NCBI RefSeq assembly: GCF_000380005.1 | Contig: NZ_KB904188.1 | Coordinates: 310,001-374,000 of the forward strand | Source of the DNA: Streptococcus didelphis DSM 15616 | GTDB taxonomy: Bacteria > Bacillota > Bacilli > Lactobacillales > Streptococcaceae | Length of the DNA: 64,000 nucleotides | Direction: 5' to 3' | Part shown: one piece after another, positions 30,501-40,116 of the stretch | Layout of the letters: each line of letters opens with the position of its first letter | Numbering within the stretch: the first letter of the stretch is position 1 | The notes under the pieces: generated by a model | What the model was told of the DNA's origin: nothing | What the model saw: the letters and a program-made list of their open reading frames with translations, nothing else | The model's database searches: none | Position numbers and translations under genes: made by a program

Positions 30501-32273
30501 ATGAAAAAAATACTTTTTATTTCACCTACTGGTACGCTTGATAATGGAGCAGAAATTTCAATTACTAATTTGATGGTCTTACTTTCAAAAAAAGGCTATG
30601 ACATTTATAATGTAATTCCCAAAAATAGTCACCAAACTAAAGGAAATTATTATCAAAAAATGGAAAGTAATAATATTAGTCTTTTTTCTATTGAATTTAA
30701 GAAATGGTGGTGGGAAGATGCCCCTGGACATATGCATTCTAAGATAGAAGAAAGAGCACTTTATTATCAAAAATACATTTATGATATAAGAAAAATTATT
30801 GTTGATCATTCTATTGATTTAGTTATTTCTAGTACAGTGAATGTTTTTCAAGGAGCTCTTGCAGCAGCCTGTGAAGAGGTAGAACATTACTGGTTAATCC
30901 ATGAATTTCCTTTAGGAGAGTTTAGTTATTATCAAAAATTGATACCACTTATTGAAAGTTTATCCAGTAAGTTATTTGCAGTTCAAGGAAGTTTAACGGA
31001 GTATCTTAAACCTTATCTGGAAAATCCCCAAAAAATCAGTTCTTTCATTCCATTTTCTGATATTACCAGAGGTGATCAGTTAAAAAATATTAATAAAAGT
31101 AGAATAGTTTCTATTGGAAGAATAAATGATAATAAGAATCAACTTGAACTTTTAAGAGCTTATAGTTCCTTATCTCAACCATTGCCAGAATTACTTTTTA
31201 TTGGGGATTGGGATGAAAGTTACAAGAGAAAGTGTGATCATTATATTAAAGAAAATAAACTTAGTCAGGCGAGTTTTATTGGTCATCAAAGCGATCCATG
31301 GAAATTCTTAAGTAACAAGGATATACTTGTTTTAAATTCTAAAATGGAAACATTTGGATTAGTATTTGTTGAAGCATTAATTAAAGGAATACCTGTTATT
31401 GCCGCTAACAACTTTGGGTATCAATCAGTAACTGACTATTTTCAGTTTGGACATCTATATCCTTCTGGAGATACTGAAAAATTATCTCAAGAACTTACAA
31501 AACTGATTAATTATTACCCTGAATATAAAACTAAGGCTATGAACCAAAGAGATAAGGTTATGAGACAGTATACAATTGAAAAGGCCTATCACTCTATAAT
31601 AGAAGTAATTGAAAATGATACTACTATTAGTCCTCAAAAGCATACTTGGTTAAAACCATTTCTCGGTGCATATAATCCTCAAAAAATATTTTCACCCGCC
31701 GATAAAGATTCTATCACTATTTACTATTGTTCTTCTAATGAGGTATGGAATGAGGAGAATACTTTGGTTTTTCCCTTGAAAGATTCTCAAGTTCTTTATT
31801 TTGAAGTACCAGATTTTATGACAAAGTTGAGGATAGACATGTCAGAAGTTCCTAGTTATTATGATAGTATTAAATTAATTAATGTAGAAAATGGAACCCA
31901 GATATTACCGATTAGAAATACTGGATTTAATTTTGAGGATAGCTACTATTTCAATCATGTTGATCCACAATTAGAATTTAATATATCCTATATGGGTAAA
32001 AAAAGTTTTCAGCTTTCTTATAAAGTAGCTAATCTTGAAAATCTCTATCAGAATGATTTTCTTCCTAATGTTCTTAGTCAGAAGATTACAGATTTAGAAG
32101 TTTCACAAAATGATTTGGATTTACTAAAATTAGAAAAAGAAAAACTTTCTAGTAAAAATGAAGAAATGCAGAAACAGTTGGATGAAATGGTTCTTAAATA
32201 TAATTCTGTAATATATTCACGTCGCTGGACTATCCCAACTAAAATAATAGATTTTTTAAGGAGAAAAAAATGA
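30501..32273 (+). CDS. Glycosyltransferase at the gacF/rgpE position
   Basis: 590 residues in three parts: an N-terminal GT-B fold starting KKILFISPTGTLDNGAE with a GT4-like donor site in the middle (ETFGLVFVEALIKGIPVIAAN, about 285-305), a region of unknown type (about 385-520), and a C-terminal coiled coil (about 530-575) ending in a basic SRRWTIPTKIIDFLRRKK tail. By position it corresponds to GacF of group A strains, which works on the rhamnan chain. The specificity is not readable from the sequence. The final ATGA overlaps the next gene. Confidence 0.75.
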   Translation: MKKILFISPTGTLDNGAEISITNLMVLLSKKGYDIYNVIPKNSHQTKGNYYQKMESNNISLFSIEFKKWWWEDAPGHMHSKIEERALYYQKYIYDIRKIIVDHSIDLVISSTVNVFQGALAAACEEVEHYWLIHEFPLGEFSYYQKLIPLIESLSSKLFAVQGSLTEYLKPYLENPQKISSFIPFSDITRGDQLKNINKSRIVSIGRINDNKNQLELLRAYSSLSQPLPELLFIGDWDESYKRKCDHYIKENKLSQASFIGHQSDPWKFLSNKDILVLNSKMETFGLVFVEALIKGIPVIAANNFGYQSVTDYFQFGHLYPSGDTEKLSQELTKLINYYPEYKTKAMNQRDKVMRQYTIEKAYHSIIEVIENDTTISPQKHTWLKPFLGAYNPQKIFSPADKDSITIYYCSSNEVWNEENTLVFPLKDSQVLYFEVPDFMTKLRIDMSEVPSYYDSIKLINVENGTQILPIRNTGFNFEDSYYFNHVDPQLEFNISYMGKKSFQLSYKVANLENLYQNDFLPNVLSQKITDLEVSQNDLDLLKLEKEKLSSKNEEMQKQLDEMVLKYNSVIYSRRWTIPTKIIDFLRRKK

Positions 32274-34021
32274 AACGCCTACTTTTATATGTGCATTTTA
32301 ATAAATATGATAAAGTAAGTCCTCAGGTTTTATACCAATTGAGTGAGATGCGTCCATTATTTTCTAAAGTCCTATTTATTTCAAATAGTGAAGTCAGTGA
32401 AGATAATAGAAGATATTTACTTCAGTCACAATTAGTAGATGACTTAATTCAGCGTCAGAATAGTGGATTCGATTTTGCAGCTTGGAGAGATGGTATGGCT
32501 CATATTGGCTTTCAAAAACTTTCAGATTATGATGCTGTTACTATTATGAATGATACTTGCTTTGGTCCTCTCTGGGATTTGAAAAAATATTTTTTACAAT
32601 TTGAGGGAGATGATGCAGTTGATTTTTGGGGGCTAACCAATAATCAAAAAACAAAAGAATTCGAAGAACATATTCAAAGTTATTTTATTTCTTTTAAAAA
32701 GCATGTTGTAGCTTCACAGGTATTTTTAAATTTTTGGAAAAATGTAGTTGAGTACAAGAATGTTCAAGATGTAATAAAAAACTACGAAACTCAGATTACT
32801 ACAACTTTAAGAGAAGCTAATTTTAATTATAAAGTTATTTTCGATACAATAAATGAAGATACAAGTAATATGTTACATCCTGATTTTTCTTATTATAATC
32901 CAACAGCAATTCTTAAACATAAAGTACCATTTATAAAGGTTAAAACAATTAGCGCTAATCAACATATTGCACCTTATCTCTTAGAATATATCAAAAAACA
33001 AACAAGTTATCCTGTTAATCTAATTGTTAACCACATGTCTGATATTGATTTACCTGACTTACCTTATCTTTTATCTCAAAAATATATCAGTCAACTACCA
33101 GATAGCGTTATAAAAAGTACTAATAAAAAAAAGATTGCAGTTCATTTACATGTTTTTTATGTTGACTTATTAGAAGAATTTTTGGCTTCGTTTTCAAGTT
33201 TCTCATTTAATTATGACCTTTTTATAACAACGGATACTCTTCAAAAACAGAGTGAAATTCAAACAATTCTAAATAAAAATATAATTTCAGCTACAATAGT
33301 TACAACTGGAAATTGGGGTCGTGATATTATTCCAATGCTGAAATTAAGAAATTATTTATCTGAATATGATTATGTTGGACATTTTCATACTAAAAAATCA
33401 AAAGAAGCAGACTTTTGGGCTGGTGAGTCATGGCGAAATGAGTTAATTGACATGTTAATTAAACCGGCTAATGACATTATTAAGCAACTAGAAGATGATT
33501 CTGTGGGAATTGTAATTGCTGATATACCAACTTTCTTCAGATTTAATAGGATTGTAACCCCTCTAAATGAACATACTATTGCACCAAAGATGAATGAATT
33601 ATGGCAACAAATGAATTTATCAAAGACAATTGATTTTACAGAATTCGATACTTTTGTCATGAGTTATGGAACTTTTGTTTGGTTTAAATATGAAGCTCTA
33701 AAACCTTTATTTAATTTGGCTTTAGAAGAAAAAGATATACCAAAAGAACCATTACCACAAAATTCTATTTTACACGCTATTGAGCGCCTGCTAATATATA
33801 TTGCATGGAATGAGCATTTTGATTTTAGAATATCTAAAAACCCAATAGACTTTACTCCATTTCTAGATAATAAACTCTTTAATGACAGAAAAGAACCGAA
33901 TACATATGTTGACTTTACCTATATGGGTGGAATAAAAGGAGCTTTAAAATACATTATTATAGGACCAGCTAGAGCAATTAAATATATTGTTAGAAGGGCG
34001 GGCGAAAAAGTTCTGAAATGA
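32270..34021 (+). CDS. gacG: Rhamnan synthesis protein F (GacG/RgpF)
   Basis: 583 residues, the length of RgpF. Two glycosyltransferase-like halves: one from residue 1 (KRLLLYVHFNKYDKVSPQ) with SGFDFAAWRDGM, and one from about 288 (KIAVHLHVFYVDLLEE) with NWGRDIIPMLKLR and GHFHTKKS. This duplicated build is typical of the family that makes the repeating alpha-1,2/alpha-1,3 rhamnan backbone. Overlaps both neighbours by 4 nt (ATGA), so translation is coupled. Confidence 0.92.
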   Translation: MKRLLLYVHFNKYDKVSPQVLYQLSEMRPLFSKVLFISNSEVSEDNRRYLLQSQLVDDLIQRQNSGFDFAAWRDGMAHIGFQKLSDYDAVTIMNDTCFGPLWDLKKYFLQFEGDDAVDFWGLTNNQKTKEFEEHIQSYFISFKKHVVASQVFLNFWKNVVEYKNVQDVIKNYETQITTTLREANFNYKVIFDTINEDTSNMLHPDFSYYNPTAILKHKVPFIKVKTISANQHIAPYLLEYIKKQTSYPVNLIVNHMSDIDLPDLPYLLSQKYISQLPDSVIKSTNKKKIAVHLHVFYVDLLEEFLASFSSFSFNYDLFITTDTLQKQSEIQTILNKNIISATIVTTGNWGRDIIPMLKLRNYLSEYDYVGHFHTKKSKEADFWAGESWRNELIDMLIKPANDIIKQLEDDSVGIVIADIPTFFRFNRIVTPLNEHTIAPKMNELWQQMNLSKTIDFTEFDTFVMSYGTFVWFKYEALKPLFNLALEEKDIPKEPLPQNSILHAIERLLIYIAWNEHFDFRISKNPIDFTPFLDNKLFNDRKEPNTYVDFTYMGGIKGALKYIIIGPARAIKYIVRRAGEKVLK

Positions 34022-36489
34022 GAAATAAATTTAAAAAAATAAGTTGGATGAATCTCTTATTTTCTATTTTATTATTCTTACTTGTATTTTATGTGAATTT
34101 TTATTTTGTAAATAGACAAATTTCAGCTGAAACTTCAAGATGTGCTCTTCCATATAAAAATTTATTATCATTCAGCTCAAAAATTGCTTTATTTTCACTA
34201 TTTGGCATATCAACTTATCTAATTAGCAAGATAGGAAAAAGGTTTCTAATAAAGTTTATTTTAGCTTATTTTGTTTTTGTTTTTACCAATTATTTTATTT
34301 TAATAACTAGAAATTTAAACAATAAAGATTTTTTTATGCTAAATATTTTTAGTAATGATCTGCTACAAATAGAAAGTTTTAAATTTTTATCTTTGTTAGT
34401 CTTATCAAATTTTTTAATCTATTTAATTTTAAAAAAATACTCTATATACTCACACATTGAAGATTTATTTTTGAATTTTAAAAATGAAAATTTCTTACTA
34501 GGCCTCCTAGTAAGTGTTATATTTTTTAAATCCAAAAATATTCTTTGGATTATTGGTGATCAGTTACCAAATTTGACTAAACCTGAAACTTTCTTATCAT
34601 ATCTAGGATTAACTATCACAAATACTGTCATTATAACTCTTTTAATTGCTCTAGTTATTTCATTACTTTTAAAGGCATTTAGTCATGCTAGAAATTTAAG
34701 ACCTAGCTTATCTCTAGTCTTCATTTCTAGTCTTATTTTTGCCATTATATTTAACTATACTCTTCAATTTGGAGTAAAAACAGACACTCCTTTACTAGAG
34801 CAGTATATTTTTCCAGGAGCAACAAGTTATCAAATTTTTATTTTACTTCTATTATTTTTAGTAATTTATATTGGCTCTAACCGTTATTTAGGTTCTACGC
34901 TTTTTATTTCAACAATAGGAATTGCCATTTCTATAGCAAATATTATAAAAGAAAAAATGAGAAGTGAACCACTCTTAATTACAGATTTTTTATGGATTAG
35001 AGAAATAAAAATGGTGGTTTCATTTGTTGATGATAGAATTTTACTTTATATTTATTTAGCTATTATCACACCAATTCTACTTTATTTTTTAATAAAACGG
35101 TATGTTAAAGTTACACCTATTATTCAGCATAAGGGGCATCAATTCTTTTTATTATTTATTCTACTAGCTTTATTCACACAAATTTTTACTATTTTTAAAA
35201 ATGAGAAAAATGGGAAAGTTGTTGAATATGTTCCTATTATTTCCAGAGTAAATAATGCAATTGATATTGAATGGATGGGCTTTGATACAAATGCAAGTTA
35301 TAAATCTTTGATGTATGTGTGGACAAAACAATTAACTAAACGAATTATGGAAAAGCCAGATCAATACACTAAAGCAAAGCTAAATGAAATTGCTCACAAA
35401 TATAAAATAGAAGCCGACAATATTAACAAGGAACGGATTAATAGCATTGATAATCAAACAATAATATATATTTTGAGTGAGAGTTTAGCTGATCCAAGAA
35501 GACTAGAAAGAATAAACTTATCAGTTAATGTTTTACCTAATATTGAAACTATTAAAAATTCAACTACTAGTGGTTTAATGAAATCAGATGGCTTTGGTGG
35601 GGGAACAGCAAATATGGAGTTTCAAACCTTAACAGGTTTGCCTTATTATAATTTTTCAGCAGGGGTGTCTACCTTATATACAGAAGTAGTGCCTAAAATG
35701 AAGGTTTTTCCTTCTATTAGTGACTATTTCAAAAGTAAAAATCGATTTATATTACATCCATCAGAAGCAAGTAACTACAGTAGAGAATCAATTTATACAA
35801 AGTTAAAGTTTGATAATAAAATATTCTCAACAGGTTCCAAAAAAACATTTATTAATACTGAGAATATAGGTATAAATATGGGAGATAAATCAGTTTATGA
35901 TAATATCTTATATCATTTAGATAATAACAAGAGTCAATTTTTTTCTGTTATTACTATGCAAAATCATGCGCCTTGGTCGGTAGGGTCTCCTGCAGAGGTT
36001 GTTGCCACAGGAGAAGATTTTTCACCAATTGAAAATGAAAATATAACGGAGTATGCAAGACTTTTAACTTACACTGATTCTAGTACTAAAGAATTTTTAG
36101 ATAATCTATCTAAGATTGAAAAAAATGTAACAGTGGTTTTCTATGGTGATCATTTACCAGGTTTGTATCCAGATAGTACATTTAAAAATGATAGTACCCA
36201 AAAATACAAAACAGATTATTTTATTTGGAGTAATCATAATTCAAAACAATTAAATTATCCTCTAGTTAATTCAAGTGACTTTATTGCTGAGTTATTTGAA
36301 CATACAGAATCAAAAGTTTCTCCATATTATGCACTTTTAACAAAAATTTTAAAAGAGGCTAGTGTTGATAAAGTAAATCTAGATACTCAGCAAGCAGAAA
36401 TTGCAGAAGACTTAAAGTTAGTTCAATATGATATAACACTTGGGGAAAATTATTTAAAAGACCAACACTTTTTTAAAATAGGAGAATAA
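34018..36489 (+). CDS. gacH: Glycerol-phosphate transferase of the wall polysaccharide (GacH-type)
   Basis: 823 residues: a polytopic N-terminal half (about 12 helices up to residue 400) and an extracellular sulfatase/LtaS-like domain (about 480-800). The catalytic Thr is T530 in GGGTANMEFQTLTG, exactly the number reported for GacH of S. pyogenes, and metal ligands include the GDHLPG motif. GacH transfers sn-glycerol-1-phosphate from phosphatidylglycerol onto side-chain sugars of the rhamnan. The orthologue is inferred to do so here. The acceptor sugar may differ since the following genes differ from group A. Confidence 0.9.
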   Translation: MRNKFKKISWMNLLFSILLFLLVFYVNFYFVNRQISAETSRCALPYKNLLSFSSKIALFSLFGISTYLISKIGKRFLIKFILAYFVFVFTNYFILITRNLNNKDFFMLNIFSNDLLQIESFKFLSLLVLSNFLIYLILKKYSIYSHIEDLFLNFKNENFLLGLLVSVIFFKSKNILWIIGDQLPNLTKPETFLSYLGLTITNTVIITLLIALVISLLLKAFSHARNLRPSLSLVFISSLIFAIIFNYTLQFGVKTDTPLLEQYIFPGATSYQIFILLLLFLVIYIGSNRYLGSTLFISTIGIAISIANIIKEKMRSEPLLITDFLWIREIKMVVSFVDDRILLYIYLAIITPILLYFLIKRYVKVTPIIQHKGHQFFLLFILLALFTQIFTIFKNEKNGKVVEYVPIISRVNNAIDIEWMGFDTNASYKSLMYVWTKQLTKRIMEKPDQYTKAKLNEIAHKYKIEADNINKERINSIDNQTIIYILSESLADPRRLERINLSVNVLPNIETIKNSTTSGLMKSDGFGGGTANMEFQTLTGLPYYNFSAGVSTLYTEVVPKMKVFPSISDYFKSKNRFILHPSEASNYSRESIYTKLKFDNKIFSTGSKKTFINTENIGINMGDKSVYDNILYHLDNNKSQFFSVITMQNHAPWSVGSPAEVVATGEDFSPIENENITEYARLLTYTDSSTKEFLDNLSKIEKNVTVVFYGDHLPGLYPDSTFKNDSTQKYKTDYFIWSNHNSKQLNYPLVNSSDFIAELFEHTESKVSPYYALLTKILKEASVDKVNLDTQQAEIAEDLKLVQYDITLGENYLKDQHFFKIGE

Positions 36490-36490
36490 A

Positions 36491-37432
36491 ATGACAGAGA
36501 AAATTGCAGTTTTACTACCTGCTTATAATGAAGAAGTTACCATTCAAAAAGTAATTAAAGATTTTCAATATTATTTACCAAATGCTGATATTTATGTTTA
36601 TGATAATAATTCTAAAGATAATACTAACCAATTAGCAAGAGAAGCAGGAGCCATTGTTAAATTTGAGCCTCGTCAAGGTAAGGGTAATGTTGTTCGATCA
36701 ATGTTTAGAGAGATTGATGCAGATTATTACATTATGATTGATGCAGATGATACTTATCCAGTTGCCGAAGTTGATAAATTATTAAGTCCTCTTAGAGCTG
36801 GTGTAGCGGATATGACTATTGGAGATAGGTTATCAAATGGAACCTATGCAAAAGAAAATAAACGTGGTTTCCATGGCTTTGGTAACAATCTAGTAAGAAC
36901 TTTAATTAACAAATTGTATAAAGGTAACTATCAAGATATAATGACTGGTTACCGTGGTTTCAATCGTTTATTTGTTAAAACTTTTCCAGTTTTATCACCA
37001 GGATTTGAGATTGAAACGGAACTATCAATTCACTCTTTAGATAAGAGATTTAAATTGGTTGAAGTACCAATAACTTATCAAGACAGACCTGAGGGTAGTG
37101 AATCAAAGTTAAATACTTTTTCAGATGGTTTTAAAGTTTTAAAAATGATTTTTAATTTGTTTAAGGATTATAAGCCTTTATTGTTTTTCAGTATTGTTAC
37201 TGCGGTCTTATTTATTATGGGGTTACTCGTTGGGATTCCAGTTATTAGTGAATTTGCTCGTACAGGATTAATTGACAAAATGCCATCAGCAATCTTAGCT
37301 ACAGGTTTTATGATTTTAGCAGCACTCTCATTTGTTTCAGGCTTTATATTAGATACAATTGTTAGACAAAATAAAATGCAGTATGAATTAAAAGTTTATG
37401 ATTATTATGAAAGAAACCATGTTAAAAGATGA
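36491..37432 (+). CDS. Undecaprenyl-phosphate glycosyltransferase (GtrB/GT2 type)
   Basis: 313 residues. A cytoplasmic GT2 domain (LLPAYNEEVTIQKVIKDF, then MIDADDTYP for the metal) is followed by two C-terminal membrane helices (about 232-253 and 266-289). This is the GtrB/DPM1-like class that charges undecaprenyl phosphate with one sugar (Glc, Gal or GlcNAc) for side-chain addition outside the cell. Functionally it stands where gacI is in group A strains. The donor sugar cannot be read from the sequence. Confidence 0.82.
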   Translation: MTEKIAVLLPAYNEEVTIQKVIKDFQYYLPNADIYVYDNNSKDNTNQLAREAGAIVKFEPRQGKGNVVRSMFREIDADYYIMIDADDTYPVAEVDKLLSPLRAGVADMTIGDRLSNGTYAKENKRGFHGFGNNLVRTLINKLYKGNYQDIMTGYRGFNRLFVKTFPVLSPGFEIETELSIHSLDKRFKLVEVPITYQDRPEGSESKLNTFSDGFKVLKMIFNLFKDYKPLLFFSIVTAVLFIMGLLVGIPVISEFARTGLIDKMPSAILATGFMILAALSFVSGFILDTIVRQNKMQYELKVYDYYERNHVKR

Positions 37433-39456
37433 TAAAGATAATTGTTTTTATGAGATTAGTACTAGATAAATTAATAAAATGTCGTTACTTACTCGCTCTT
37501 ATTTTTGTGATAATAGGTGTATCTTGTCAGATACATGGTAGCTCTTTGGCTAACTGGAATAATTTTGGAGTTAGTGAGGTTTCTAAGGGAAAAAAACAAG
37601 AAGTACTTAATCAGTTTTCCCAATCTCATTCTGATAGTGTAGATATTCCAAATGAATTAAGGCATTGGATTGCTTTTCCACCAAGGGATAATGGTACTCT
37701 AGTTGGTTTTCCTAGAATGATTAGAACAGATGAATGGATGGTACAAACACCATTCTTTATTTCGCAAGCTAATACGGGAAATCACTTTGTTAATAATAGT
37801 TATGGGATGACTGGACAGAATATGGTTATTGCATATAATGCTCCAGTTAAAGATTTATCAGTCATTGGCAAACCATTTAATTGGGGTTTTCTATTTTTAG
37901 GATCAGCGTATGGTTTATCATGGTATTGGTGTTTTAAGGTGATTACAATGCTTTTACTTGCATTTGAATTTTCCATGATAATAACTAAAAAGAACACTCT
38001 AATATCGTTATTGGGAAGTTTATGGATTACTTTTACTCCAACTGTGCAATGGTGGTTTATGCAACATTTGGGAGATGTTGTCTTTTTCACTCTATCGATT
38101 ATTGTATTAGTATTTCATTATTTTAGAAGTAAAAGTATTATTCCAAAGCTAGGATTTGCTACATTACTTTCTATGTCAATAATAGGTTTTGCATTGGTAA
38201 TTTACCCCGCTTTTCAAGTACCATTCGCTTATTTAATTTTATTTTTCTTCCTTCTTGAGATGATTGAATCAGTAAAGGGAAAAAAATTTAATAAGACTGA
38301 CATCTTATTAATAACAGCAACTTTAGTATTTTCGGCTACAGTTATAGGACTTACTTTAATAAAAAGTCAGGATGCTATTGCTCTTACTTTAAATACAGTG
38401 TATCCAGGACACAGAATTTCTGTAGGTGGCGATTTGTCTTGGAGAAGACTTTCTGATTTATATAGTAATTTTATCTTACCTTTTAAAGTTCCTAAGCTTG
38501 GAAATCAAGTAGAAGCTTCGACATCTCTACATTTGCTACCTTACATCTTGTTTATCTTACCTTTTATTGTAAAGAAAACTAAAATTAAGGAGAATATTTT
38601 TGGCTTCACAATGTTGGCTTATTCTATTTTACTTTTCTTTTATACAGTTATTGGGCTACCTGAAATAATTGCTAGAATAAGCTTGTTTTCATTTGTGACA
38701 TCAGGCCGAGCTTGGCAATCTTTAGCTGTAATAGGAGTTTTTGTATCTATTTGGTTTATAGGATATGTATGGGATTCTCAAATTATATCAGAAAAGAGAC
38801 CACTGGTATTTTTGTCTTTAATAATAACTTTATTTCTTGCCTTCATTACTATAAATCAAGCTGAATATCGTAACTATATTGGTAATAAGTACATTTTAAT
38901 GATTAGTTTAGCTATCTTTATCTTGATAATAGCCATACTTTATAAGAAGAAAGTCATATTAATATTAACCTTACTACCTTTAATTGTGGGAAGTGGTATG
39001 ACAGTCAATCCTGTAGTAAAGGGACTAAGTGCAGTTGAGTCTAAGAGTTTAACATTTAAAATTAAGGAAATAGTTCATAGGAAACCACAAGGAGTTTGGA
39101 TTAGCGAGGGAAGTTTATATAATTATCCTCAGATGTTTGGTGCAAAGACTTTAAATAGTGTACGTTTTTATCCGGACATTAAATTAATGAGACTATTAGA
39201 TCCAAATAATAAAAAACAAAATATTTGGAATCGATATGCTCATATGCAAGTTTTTTTAACAAAAGATAAAACAAATATGCAGGCTCCTGTTCCAGATGTC
39301 TTAAATATACAATTAAGTACGGAAGAGTTAAGTCGTTTGAATGTTAATTATGTTTTAACACATAGAAATCTACAAGAAGAATTTGGTGATAGTTTTCAAA
39401 GAGTATATGGACCAGATTTAGATGGTAATAGTATTTATCATTATAAACAAAAATAG
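37429..39456 (+). CDS. Polytopic GT-C-like glycosyltransferase for side chains
   Basis: 675 residues with about 12-13 membrane helices and a soluble tail (about 545-675). The first outside loop (about 45-125) is long and carries HWIAFPPRDNG and FPRMIRTDEWMVQ, a place where GT-C enzymes keep catalytic acidic residues. It overlaps the GtrB-type gene by 4 nt (ATGA). Together they form a GtrB-GtrC style pair: this protein would transfer the sugar from the undecaprenyl carrier onto the exported rhamnan. An internal ATG at 37450 is an alternative start. Confidence 0.7.
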   Translation: MIKIIVFMRLVLDKLIKCRYLLALIFVIIGVSCQIHGSSLANWNNFGVSEVSKGKKQEVLNQFSQSHSDSVDIPNELRHWIAFPPRDNGTLVGFPRMIRTDEWMVQTPFFISQANTGNHFVNNSYGMTGQNMVIAYNAPVKDLSVIGKPFNWGFLFLGSAYGLSWYWCFKVITMLLLAFEFSMIITKKNTLISLLGSLWITFTPTVQWWFMQHLGDVVFFTLSIIVLVFHYFRSKSIIPKLGFATLLSMSIIGFALVIYPAFQVPFAYLILFFFLLEMIESVKGKKFNKTDILLITATLVFSATVIGLTLIKSQDAIALTLNTVYPGHRISVGGDLSWRRLSDLYSNFILPFKVPKLGNQVEASTSLHLLPYILFILPFIVKKTKIKENIFGFTMLAYSILLFFYTVIGLPEIIARISLFSFVTSGRAWQSLAVIGVFVSIWFIGYVWDSQIISEKRPLVFLSLIITLFLAFITINQAEYRNYIGNKYILMISLAIFILIIAILYKKKVILILTLLPLIVGSGMTVNPVVKGLSAVESKSLTFKIKEIVHRKPQGVWISEGSLYNYPQMFGAKTLNSVRFYPDIKLMRLLDPNNKKQNIWNRYAHMQVFLTKDKTNMQAPVPDVLNIQLSTEELSRLNVNYVLTHRNLQEEFGDSFQRVYGPDLDGNSIYHYKQK

Positions 39457-39468
39457 GAGAAATTTATA

Positions 39469-39909
39469 ATGACTAAAATGAGTTTTCAAAAAATAATAAC
39501 TTCAGAAGTTTTTAAATACTTATTTTTTGGTGTATTAGCAACATTTGTTTATATATTTATTAGGTTTCTTACATTTTTTCTGACAAAAGAAGCTACCTCA
39601 TCTGCATTATTAGCTAATATTGGAGCTATTATTTTTGCATTTGTCACCAATGATAGTTTTGTATTTAATCAAGTCAAAATTGGTCGTTTTAAAAGGTTTG
39701 TAAAATTTGTAATAGCTCGTCTATTTACATTGATTTTAGATGTTTTGCTAGCCTATTTTCTTGTTGAGAAATTTCCATTACTTATAGGCCAATTTGTAAA
39801 TAATGATATTAATATGATAAATACGATTGAAACTCTCCTGGGCCAGTTTATGGTAATAACTTTAAATTATATTTTAAGTAAACTCTTCATTTTTAAAGAT
39901 ACAAAGTAA
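39469..39909 (+). CDS. GtrA-family membrane protein (putative flippase)
   Basis: 146 residues, four membrane helices (about 14-34, 40-62, 75-98, 118-140), matching the GtrA family (SEVFKYLFFGVLATFVYIFI start; NDSFVFNQ; NYILSKLFIF end). GtrA proteins are thought to flip undecaprenyl-phosphate-linked monosaccharides across the membrane. It closes the operon; a perfect hairpin terminator follows. With the two preceding genes it gives a complete GtrA-GtrB-GtrC set. Confidence 0.85.
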   Translation: MTKMSFQKIITSEVFKYLFFGVLATFVYIFIRFLTFFLTKEATSSALLANIGAIIFAFVTNDSFVFNQVKIGRFKRFVKFVIARLFTLILDVLLAYFLVEKFPLLIGQFVNNDINMINTIETLLGQFMVITLNYILSKLFIFKDTK

Positions 39910-39930
39910 AATAAGCAGAAGCAGAATAAG

Positions 39931-39956
39931 AAGCACCTCAATTTTGAGGTGCTTTT
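39931..39956 (+). terminator. Terminator of the rhamnan operon
   Basis: AAGCACCTCAA / TTGAGGTGCTT, a perfect 11-bp stem with a 2-nt apparent loop, followed by TT. Confidence 0.85.
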
Positions 39957-40052
39957 ATATACTCTTGGAAAGGTCTTTAGATGTCTAACTTCATTTTAGT
40001 ATTTTCAATGTTTAGATTTTAGATTCCTATCTATATCTTTTTATATTAAGAT

Positions 40053-40081
40053 TTGAATGTATTCTTTATGAATGTTATAAT
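40053..40081 (+). promoter_or_regulatory. Promoter of the amidase gene
   Basis: TTGAAT, 17-nt spacer, TATAAT with TGT before it; one of the best promoters in the window. Confidence 0.8.
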
Positions 40082-40116
40082 TGTCTAAAAATTATAATCG
40101 AAAGTTAGGTTAACCT

